Positions 1-5,342 of a stretch of 6,800 nt of DNA are shown in pieces. Each line of letters starts with the position of its first letter. Position 1 is the first letter of the stretch. The DNA comes from Planctomycetaceae bacterium (GTDB lineage: Bacteria > Planctomycetota > Planctomycetia > Pirellulales > Pirellulaceae): the NCBI GenBank assembly GCA_007133715.1, contig SLMF01000549.1:1-6800 (forward strand), read 5' to 3'. The notes under the pieces were generated by a model. That model did no database searches. It had not been told where the DNA came from and worked only from the letters and a program-made list of their open reading frames with translations. A program made the position numbers and the translations under genes.

Positions 1-1324
1 CCACAAAGTTTCCGGTTCCGTCGTTGCGCATCAGCACATCCTCCTCCGGAAACTCGAAATGGGCGTCCCCGTTGGAGACGAACAGGTCCAAATAGCCATC
101 GTTGTCGAAATCGAACAGCAACCCGCCCCAGCCGGTGTATTGCCCGGAGACGACGGCCAGCCCGGACGACGCCGTGCGGTCCTCGAAATAATCGCCCCGA
201 TTGATCAGCAGGCAACCGTAATCCATGTCCGGAATGTACAGATCCAACCGCCCGTCCCGCACGACCTCGCCCACCGCCGGACCCATCGACGACACGCCCT
301 GACCGCCCTCGCCAAAGGCCAAACCGCGTACCAGGGCGTCCTCGACAAACGTCCCGTCACCCTGGTTGACGAAGAACCAGTTCTCCATCGCGTCGTTCGC
401 CACGTAAATGTCCAAATAACCGTTGCCACTGAGATCCGCCACCGTGGCACTCATCGCCCGGCCCTCCGGTTGGTACAGCCCCGCTGCGTGCGTGATCTCC
501 GTAAACGTGCCGTCGCCATTGTTGCGGTACAAAGCGTCCGGCTGGCCTTGGTAACTCAACGGACCCGGATAGCCCTGTGCGGCGTAAAAGGCCCGGAAAG
601 CGCCCGCGTCATACTCCAGATAATTCGCGACATATACGTCCATCAGCCCGTTGTTGTTCGCATCGAACCAAGGCGCCGACAGACTCCAACGCGGATCGTC
701 CAAACCCGCTTCGGCCGATACATCCGTGAACGTCCCGTCCCCATTGTTCCGGAACAACACGTTGGGACCGTAATTCAAGACGTACAAATCGACATGGCCG
801 TTGTCATTGTAATCCACGGCCGATACCCCGAACGCGAAATGGTCCGGGTCCGCCACCCCGGCTTGCAACGTCACATCCGTGAACGTGCCGTCGCCATTGT
901 TCCGGTACAGATGGTTGCGCAACTGGCCCCGCAACGACCGCCCGCGAGCATCGTTCACCTCGCGGGTCCACGAACCGTTGGGCAGATAAATGTCCAGCAA
1001 CCCGTCGCCATCATAGTCGAAAAAGACGGCACCCGCGCCCGTGCCCTCGACAATGTTGCTCAACTCGAAATCGCCAAAACTGTGACGGGCGGTCAAACCG
1101 GCTTGCTCGGTCACGTCCTCGAACACCGGCAGCACGCCCGCTTCCACGCCCGACGATGCTCCCCCCGCCTCCGCAATCCGGGGCAATGACGCCGCTTCCC
1201 CCAGGCCCCCGACCAGACCGGCGGCCAACAACAACGCCTGCAGACACGGCAACCGCAGCCCAACCCACGTCCGTGACCGACGGCTGCACGCCAACAGGTT
1301 CCCACTCCCAGTAACGGTCCTCAA
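1..1324 (-). CDS. CRTAC1-type FG-GAP/VCBS repeat exported protein (3' end beyond window)
   Basis: Continuous open frame of 441 visible codons; the C-terminus lies beyond the left edge. No ATG is in frame downstream of the nearest in-frame stop (1430-1432), so the TTG at 1324-1322 is chosen. A GGAGG lies 7 nt before it, and it begins one base after the stop of the HzsA-like gene, implying translational coupling. The N-terminus has basic residues (R15, R16, R18, R24) and a hydrophobic run at about 28-41, so a Sec-type signal is likely; SRRSRTW only weakly resembles a Tat motif. A conserved FEDVTEQAG segment precedes the propeller. Calcium-binding DxDxDG-like loops start at D103, D171, D221, D297 and D405, each followed by a DxYV-type strand. 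The blade at about residue 353 is degenerate (GEVVRDG). These loops are typical of integrin-alpha/FG-GAP propellers. The family often ends in an ASPIC/UnbV domain, which would lie outside the window. Probable extracellular or periplasmic binding protein; ligand unknown. Family call sure, function not. Confidence 0.9.
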   Translation of the reverse strand, partial: MRTVTGSGNLLACSRRSRTWVGLRLPCLQALLLAAGLVGGLGEAASLPRIAEAGGASSGVEAGVLPVFEDVTEQAGLTARHSFGDFELSNIVEGTGAGAVFFDYDGDGLLDIYLPNGSWTREVNDARGRSLRGQLRNHLYRNNGDGTFTDVTLQAGVADPDHFAFGVSAVDYNDNGHVDLYVLNYGPNVLFRNNGDGTFTDVSAEAGLDDPRWSLSAPWFDANNNGLMDVYVANYLEYDAGAFRAFYAAQGYPGPLSYQGQPDALYRNNGDGTFTEITHAAGLYQPEGRAMSATVADLSGNGYLDIYVANDAMENWFFVNQGDGTFVEDALVRGLAFGEGGQGVSSMGPAVGEVVRDGRLDLYIPDMDYGCLLINRGDYFEDRTASSGLAVVSGQYTGWGGLLFDFDNDGYLDLFVSNGDAHFEFPEEDVLMRNDGTGNFV

Positions 1325-1325
1325 C

Positions 1326-3287
1326 TCAAGGCCTCCGCTGGTTGAAATCAGAAGCGCGGACGTCGACGCGAGCGTCCCAGGCCGCTCCCAAATCGATCCA
1401 CTCGACCACCGTACGCCGCTGGGCCTCCGTCAGCAACGGCTCGGCCTCCTCCGGCAAAACCGCAAATTCCCGCTCCGCTACCGCACCATCCCACGGCCGA
1501 CCCGTGTTCCGACCATAGAGATGCCAGACCAACGGGCTGGTCCGAGCTCGGCCGGGATGGACGTAGCGGTACTCCGAGCCCGCTTCCCCGTCCCGAGCCA
1601 ACAGACGCTCGTATGCCCCCCGGCCCGGCGGCGTCTGCGAACCCTCGTCCAATCGCGGCTCCACGCCCGCTTCGCCATGACAGGCCACACACGTGCCCGC
1701 GACGATCGGATAGACATCGTGACGGAAATCTACCGTAACCACGCCCTCAAGCACCTCCGCCGGACGAGCTAACGCGTCCACGTAGCGGTTCTGCGCCAAC
1801 AGTTCGCCATCTTCGTGACAGCCGATGCAACCGCGATTCTCCCGGTTCCGCGCCCAGATCCAGCCACAACTGCGCAAGGCCATCCCCCGCTCGTCCAACA
1901 CCTGCAATTCCAACGGCCGGTTGGCCGGCACGTTGACATGAAAAGAACCGTCCGCCTCGATCCGCGCCTCACCCAGGATCCGCCGGGCCGCCAACGGCGG
2001 CTCCGCGACCTCCGACGCCGCCCCGGATGGCAACGGTTTCCCCTCGATAATCCGTAACCGGGGCGCCACGTGCGGGGTCAGCCAGTCGCGCTCCGGAAGA
2101 TCGTGCACCGAAATGTCCAAACCATATAAATGAGCCCGCGGATCCTCCGCGACCACCACGCTCGACCGGCCGTCCGGCTCCGCTCGCCGTATCACCGCCC
2201 GCGCTTGCAGATCATGGAACGCCGGATCGTCAAAAACTGGCTGCAACTCGCCCGACTCCAGCTCCAAACGGTATACGCCATGCGGCCGGCTGCCGTCCGC
2301 CGGGCGGCGCGAGACCAGAATCCCGCCGTCGCCCAACGGCGACGGCGCCCGGTAAAGCCAGCCGTCCGAGCCCGCCAAACGCCGGTAGGAACGCAACGGC
2401 CGACGCAACGAGACACTCGCCAAACTGCCCGCTCCATCCCACGGAAACCGCTCGCCCTCCACAAATACTAGCCAACCCTCCGGCGTCGTACACGGCATGT
2501 GCTTGAATCGCTCACCCACCCCCTGATCACAGGCGAAGAGCGAAACGTCCGTACCGTCCAGATTGATTCCGAACAAACCCATCGAACCGGCCGGGCCACG
2601 GTCCAGCCGGGCACGCTGCCAGCTGGCATAAATCAGCAGCCCATCCCACACCATCCAGGGGTCCTTGTCCGACGACAAATTGTACGTCAACCGCCGCACC
2701 TCGCTGCCATCCATTCGGCACGAGTAGATCTGGGTCAACGGCACCCCGCCCGATTCCACCATCGCCCCCGGCTCGCGGCGGACAAATGCCACCTGATGCC
2801 ACGGCTCGGGCGAGTCCAAGGTGAACAGCGTCGATTGGTAGCAGGGACTACGGCAGTCGCCCAAATCGCGAGTGATCTGGCGTATCTCTCCCCCCTCCAG
2901 AGAATACTCGTAAATGTTCCAATCGTCCGCAGGTGTCCGCCGGGCGGCAAACACGAACCGCGTCCCATCGAACGCGACCGAGGGATCGCTGGCGCTATAG
3001 AAATCGGCCGTCAGCACGCGCGGCTCCCCGCCGGGCGCAACCAACACAATCCGAGCCCCCGCCACATCCAGCGCCCCCAGCCCCCAACCCGGAACCGACT
3101 CGCCCGTATCCGCCGATGCCGAGGCAGGCAACTGCGTGACCAGCAAAGGAACTTCGACCGCCGCCAAGCCGCTCTCCACGCCCAGCACCACACCCCCCAT
3201 AACAATCGGAAGCAGGGTGCAAACAAGCGAGAAAACCGAAGCCCAAACCGGCGGGACCCGTCGTCTGCAAACAACAAGACAGAACAT
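1326..3287 (-). CDS. HzsA-related secreted beta-propeller diheme c-type cytochrome
   Basis: 653 residues from ATG 3287. Residues 1-42 look like a Sec signal: RRR at 8-10, hydrophobic 15-36, then ESGLA. TolB/PD40-like propeller repeats follow from about 55 to 400, for example a YSCRMDGSEVRRLTYN segment from Y188 followed by a DPW...LIYASW strand. A beta-sandwich-like segment begins near 437 (GEARIEADGSF, VPANRPLELQVLDERGMAL). Two heme c motifs follow: CIGCH at 487-491 and CVACH at 533-537. The C-terminus (LTEAQRRTVVEWIDLG) resembles planctomycete cytochrome c domains. The order of propeller, linker and two hemes matches the alpha subunit of anammox hydrazine synthase and its relatives in other planctomycetes. 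The reaction is unknown; hydrazine synthesis is not implied because no beta or gamma subunit is seen. Alternative in-frame ATGs at 3374 and 3407 give 682 and 693 residues. 3287 is preferred because the signal peptide fits better and a candidate promoter lies between, though no clear ribosome binding site precedes it. Confidence 0.88.
   Translation of the reverse strand: MFCLVVCRRRVPPVWASVFSLVCTLLPIVMGGVVLGVESGLAAVEVPLLVTQLPASASADTGESVPGWGLGALDVAGARIVLVAPGGEPRVLTADFYSASDPSVAFDGTRFVFAARRTPADDWNIYEYSLEGGEIRQITRDLGDCRSPCYQSTLFTLDSPEPWHQVAFVRREPGAMVESGGVPLTQIYSCRMDGSEVRRLTYNLSSDKDPWMVWDGLLIYASWQRARLDRGPAGSMGLFGINLDGTDVSLFACDQGVGERFKHMPCTTPEGWLVFVEGERFPWDGAGSLASVSLRRPLRSYRRLAGSDGWLYRAPSPLGDGGILVSRRPADGSRPHGVYRLELESGELQPVFDDPAFHDLQARAVIRRAEPDGRSSVVVAEDPRAHLYGLDISVHDLPERDWLTPHVAPRLRIIEGKPLPSGAASEVAEPPLAARRILGEARIEADGSFHVNVPANRPLELQVLDERGMALRSCGWIWARNRENRGCIGCHEDGELLAQNRYVDALARPAEVLEGVVTVDFRHDVYPIVAGTCVACHGEAGVEPRLDEGSQTPPGRGAYERLLARDGEAGSEYRYVHPGRARTSPLVWHLYGRNTGRPWDGAVAEREFAVLPEEAEPLLTEAQRRTVVEWIDLGAAWDARVDVRASDFNQRRP
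1332..1336 (-). promoter_or_regulatory. Ribosome binding site deciding the TTG start of the CRTAC1-type gene
   Basis: GGAGG on the minus strand, 7 nt before TTG 1324. It lies inside the last codons of the HzsA-like gene (the Arg-Arg codons before the final Pro). It is a near-perfect Shine-Dalgarno sequence and the main reason for accepting a TTG start in a frame without ATG. Its position inside the upstream gene predicts coupled translation. Confidence 0.7.
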
Positions 3288-3372
3288 AACGAAAGAGCGT
3301 GTTCCCACGAGCAAGAAATGGGGGCGAAAACGCGAACCGTGCCCGCGAATCTTCAAGCAAAATTCAGCCCCC

Positions 3373-3400
3373 ATTGTTGCCAACCGCCGCCATTTGTCAA
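3373..3400 (-). promoter_or_regulatory. Candidate sigma-70 promoter for the HzsA-like operon
   Basis: On the minus strand TTGACA (3400-3395) matches the -35 consensus perfectly. After a 16-nt spacer comes AACAAT (3378-3373), which matches 4 of 6 positions of the -10 consensus. Transcription would begin near 3366, leaving about 80 nt before ATG 3287. If real, this excludes the start at 3407 and makes 3374 unlikely. The -10 is poor and planctomycete promoters are not well defined, so this is tentative. Confidence 0.35.
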
Positions 3401-3537
3401 TCCACATGACACGCCCTACCGTCAACCCGAGTTTGGCACGAACCCCACAGCCCGCAGCCGCGACAAGGCCTGAACTGCAAACAGGCTGCCACCTTTCTCG
3501 TTCCGAACTCTGCTTCGACCGTCGATTTCCAAAATAA

Positions 3538-3547
3538 TTTCGCGAAA
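3538..3547. promoter_or_regulatory. TTTCGCGAAA palindrome, possible operator
   Basis: A perfect 10-bp palindrome, TTTCGCGAAA, ending 4 bp before the candidate -35 box of the DUF1559 promoter. Its placement between the two arms would suit a dimeric regulator affecting the right arm or both. Nothing in the window encodes a regulator, and a palindrome of this length can arise by chance. Confidence 0.3.
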
Positions 3548-3551
3548 ATGA

Positions 3552-3580
3552 TTGACGGAAACTGACGATGTTTGTAAATT
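3552..3580 (+). promoter_or_regulatory. Candidate sigma-70 promoter for the DUF1559 operon
   Basis: TTGACG (3552-3557) matches 5 of 6 positions of the -35 consensus. An exact 17-nt spacer follows, then TAAATT (3575-3580), matching 4 of 6 of the -10 consensus. This is the best promoter-like sequence seen on the plus strand of the spacer, and it sits in its most AT-rich part. It predicts a start near 3587 and a leader of about 210 nt. Three TGACG copies (3553, 3563, 3580) overlap it. Confidence 0.45.
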
Positions 3581-3632
3581 GACGTCTTGAATGCGCCCTT
3601 CTTGTGAGGTGCGTTTTTCCTGCGTCCTCAGA

Positions 3633-3652
3633 GGGGTATCGCACCCCATTTT
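3633..3652 (+). terminator. Weak terminator-like hairpin in the DUF1559 leader
   Basis: GGGGT (3633-3637) and ACCCC (3643-3647) form a 5-bp stem around the loop ATCGC, followed by ATTTT. The stem is short and the T run is only four, so this is weaker than a normal intrinsic terminator. It lies about 45 nt after the predicted transcription start and about 150 nt before the gene, so it could act as an attenuator or be chance. Confidence 0.25.
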
Positions 3653-3692
3653 GGAGTTCTTCCGTTCCGTTTGGATGCAAGATGCCACTTGG

Positions 3693-3726
3693 GTCGACCG
3701 GCTTCTTGCTCGAAGGCGGGGTCGAC
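3693..3726 (+). promoter_or_regulatory. Leader hairpin upstream of the DUF1559 gene
   Basis: Outer arms GTCGACC (3693-3699) and GGTCGAC (3720-3726) pair over 7 bp. After an asymmetric internal loop (GG against GCGG) an inner stem CTTC/GAAG closes the 6-nt loop TTGCTC. The same arms also read as two copies of GGGTCGAC, 27-28 bp apart, each self-palindromic, so they could instead be paired protein-binding sites. Function unknown. Confidence 0.3.
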
Positions 3727-3787
3727 GGCGATCGCTTGGTGGACCACTTCTGCAAATCTAACTCATCTGTTTCGGCTGGTTGTCTCG

Positions 3788-3793
3788 AAAGGA
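3788..3793 (+). promoter_or_regulatory. Ribosome binding site of the DUF1559 gene
   Basis: AAAGGA ends 7 nt before ATG 3801. This selects 3801 over the in-frame upstream codon at 3780, which has no such site and would add seven residues ahead of the prepilin leader. Confidence 0.7.
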
Positions 3794-3800
3794 ACCTGTG

Positions 3801-4847
3801 ATGAAAGTCATTCCAAGTCAACGTGCGGCCCGGGGGTTCACTCTGGTGGAACTCCTGGTGGTGATTGCCATTATCGGCATCCTGGTGGCCCTGCTTTTGC
3901 CCGCGATTCAAGCCGCGCGCGAAGCCGCTCGACGCTCTCAGTGTTCCAACAACCTGAAGCAGATCGGGTTGGCCGTCCACAATTTCCACGACGCCCAGGG
4001 CGGATTGCCGCCGCTGTTGCTCGGCCGCCGGCGTCCCAGCTTCTGGGCCATGATCTTGCCCTACATGGAAGAGCAGAATGTGTGGGAGCAGATCAGTTTC
4101 ACGAACTCCCCGGCAGATCGCATCGAAGACGGACATAATTCCAGCAGCGTGCTGACCACGCGGGAAGCCGTGATCTCTGGCTACTTCTGCCCCTCACGAC
4201 GGACACCTACCGCCGGTTTCAAGACCAGTGGGGATATGCGGGGCCCGCTGGGAGACTATGCCGTCGTGCTGTGGTACGAGGACAGTGGCAACCTTTCGCG
4301 AACCGGTACCGACCTCTCCAACGCCGAACAGTGGTGGAATATTCACGATATGAATCGGGACGCCCGGATCGCCAGTGCGATTCGCACAGCGGTCCGCGAC
4401 GATAGCGCGGGGCTTAGCCCGGATGTCGGTGCGGCGCCGGAGCGAATGGCCAGTTGGCGGCCCCGCGATACGTTCGCCCGCTTGGTCGATGGCACCAGTA
4501 ACGTGATGCTGGTGGGCGAAAAACACGTGACCGCTAGTGAGATCGGTCAGAATTGCTGTGGCAATAAGCGGGCCGACGGGAACATCTATTGGTGGGATGG
4601 CAGCTGGCGCGAATATACGGTGGCGCGACAGGTGCGAGTGCATATCCCCCTGGCACCACATGGCCAGTTCGAAGATACGGGGGATTGGGCGGCCCGAGAT
4701 GTCGCCTTCGGTAGCTGGCATGCCGGTACGATCCAGTTCCTGATGGCCGACGGGGCCGTGGTCGCTATCAGCCCGAACATGAATGTGGGCGTCTTCCGCG
4801 ATCTGGCACATGCCCACAGCGGTCGCGTGGCGGAAGTGCCTCGCTGA
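3801..4847 (+). CDS. DUF1559 protein with prepilin-type N-terminal cleavage/methylation motif
   Basis: 348 residues. The N-terminus is a type IV pilin/pseudopilin leader: a short basic stretch (R8, R11), then G12 before F13TLVELLVV with the conserved Glu at position 5 of the mature chain (E17), then a hydrophobic helix to about residue 34. Cleavage by a prepilin peptidase after G12 is expected. The segment AAREAARRSQCSNNLKQIGL and the following HNFHD are the usual start of DUF1559 (formerly SBP_bac_10). A DGTSN motif begins at D230, and the C-terminal H-x9-DG motif is H307 with D317-G318. These proteins are greatly expanded in planctomycetes; their role is unknown, with suggested links to pseudopilin-like surface or secretion structures. 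The length is normal for the family. The gene opens the right arm, 84 nt before a lipoprotein gene, a common pairing. Confidence 0.96.
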   Translation: MKVIPSQRAARGFTLVELLVVIAIIGILVALLLPAIQAAREAARRSQCSNNLKQIGLAVHNFHDAQGGLPPLLLGRRRPSFWAMILPYMEEQNVWEQISFTNSPADRIEDGHNSSSVLTTREAVISGYFCPSRRTPTAGFKTSGDMRGPLGDYAVVLWYEDSGNLSRTGTDLSNAEQWWNIHDMNRDARIASAIRTAVRDDSAGLSPDVGAAPERMASWRPRDTFARLVDGTSNVMLVGEKHVTASEIGQNCCGNKRADGNIYWWDGSWREYTVARQVRVHIPLAPHGQFEDTGDWAARDVAFGSWHAGTIQFLMADGAVVAISPNMNVGVFRDLAHAHSGRVAEVPR

Positions 4848-4856
4848 TCCGGAGGT

Positions 4857-4883
4857 GTCTTCGGAAGACCGCAATAGGTCTTC
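4857..4883 (+). repeat. Overlapping inverted repeats between the DUF1559 and lipoprotein genes
   Basis: GTCTT (4857-4861) can pair with AAGAC (4865-4869). Alternatively GAAGACC (4864-4870) pairs perfectly with GGTCTTC (4877-4883) across the 6-nt loop GCAATA. The two hairpins share the central arm and exclude each other. No T run follows, so this is not a standard intrinsic terminator. It may protect the mRNA end or modulate expression within the operon. Confidence 0.4.
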
Positions 4884-4921
4884 GCGATCAGGTAACGCGT
4901 GTTAACTTGTAGTGATTATCG

Positions 4922-4925
4922 GGAG
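4922..4925 (+). promoter_or_regulatory. Ribosome binding site of the lipoprotein gene
   Basis: GGAG lies 6 nt before ATG 4932. It favours this codon over the upstream in-frame codon at 4899, which would put eleven non-signal-like residues ahead of the lipoprotein leader. Confidence 0.6.
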
Positions 4926-4931
4926 AAGGTG

Positions 4932-5342
4932 ATGTTGCGGAAGCTGGGGATGATGCTGGGGGTCGCGGCTGCCGCGATCTTTCTGGTAAGCGGTTGTGGC
5001 GGGGGGGGAAACCCCGTACGAGGCACCGTGCGGGTGCGCGATGGCGAGGTGGTACGGCAAGGCACGGTGCAGTTCATTTCGAACCAGGCCACCGCGTCCG
5101 GTAGAATTCGTGAAGATGGCAGCTATCAACTGTCGGGAGCTGGCGAGGCGGATGGTGCTCCGCCCGGCACGTATACCGTGGTCTTCCTCGGAACCCAAAT
5201 CGGCGGGGGCTATGATTCCCCGGACGAACCGATCCAAGAGGTGATTCATCCGAAGTATGCAGATGCCGCCACGTCGCCGATCCAGGTCGAGGTGCCGGCG
5301 GGTGGCGCAGTACATGATTTCGAATTGGATCCGCCAGAATAG
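4932..5342 (+). CDS. Small lipoprotein, carboxypeptidase-regulatory-like (transthyretin-like) fold
   Basis: 136 residues. The signal peptide has K/R at 3-4, a hydrophobic run at 5-19 and a lipobox V19-S20-G21-C22, so the mature protein should begin as a lipidated Cys followed by a Gly-rich tether (GGGG). The rest is a single beta-sandwich-like domain: PVRGTVRVRDG at 28-38, GTVQFIS at 44-50, REDGSYQL at 60-67 and PPGTYTVVF at 77-85. These match the carboxypeptidase-regulatory-like/transthyretin-like small lipoproteins that often follow DUF1559 genes in planctomycetes. Function unknown; probably anchored in the outer or inner membrane facing the periplasm or surface. It lies 84 nt after the DUF1559 gene, and its 3' end may overlap the next gene by 29 nt. 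Confidence 0.9.
   Translation: MLRKLGMMLGVAAAAIFLVSGCGGGGNPVRGTVRVRDGEVVRQGTVQFISNQATASGRIREDGSYQLSGAGEADGAPPGTYTVVFLGTQIGGGYDSPDEPIQEVIHPKYADAATSPIQVEVPAGGAVHDFELDPPE

Larger units (their letters stand above)
3288..3800. other. Divergent intergenic region with promoters and leader of the right arm
   Basis: About 510 bases between the two divergent arms. It is visibly more AT-rich around 3530-3600 than the flanking genes. It contains the candidate promoters and palindromes listed separately, plus the leader of the DUF1559 gene. Open frames crossing it on either strand lack family signatures and appear to be chance extensions; one short ORF (3682-3801) is discussed as a possible leader ORF. 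If the HzsA-like gene began at 3374 or 3407 this region would shrink accordingly. No tRNA, known riboswitch or repeat array was recognised. Confidence 0.7.

Noticed and set aside
59..1189. A 376-codon plus-strand frame opposite the left-arm CRTAC1 gene
   Set aside because: Same cause: antisense of FG-GAP repeats (HVNVQITVA-type strings). The minus frame is the coding one, and its repeat motifs and signal peptide fit a known family.
3420..3425. A second minus-strand TTGACG that could be a -35 box for the HzsA-like gene
   Set aside because: No acceptable -10 lies 16-18 nt downstream (GGATTG or GATTGA at best), so the TTGACA at 3400-3395 is the better candidate.
2499..3473. A 324-codon plus-strand frame opposite the HzsA-like gene
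   Set aside because: Very rich in Arg, Pro, Gln and His with no domain signature, typical of antisense to a GC-rich gene. It also crosses the signal peptide and promoter region of the real gene.
3728..3735. GCGATCGC palindrome in the leader
   Set aside because: A common 8-mer in GC-rich genomes (HIP1-like) seen once here; no supporting context for a function.
3288..4136. The minus-strand HzsA-like frame stays open another 283 codons upstream, across the DUF1559 gene
   Set aside because: The extension has no family features, runs antisense to the prepilin leader and DUF1559 domain, and would place the signal peptide deep inside the protein. Its apparent start is not credible.
4894..4906. TAAC-GCGT-GTTA and GTTAAC short palindromes before the lipoprotein gene
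   Set aside because: Only 4-6 bp, no promoter-like spacing and no repeat elsewhere; expected by chance.
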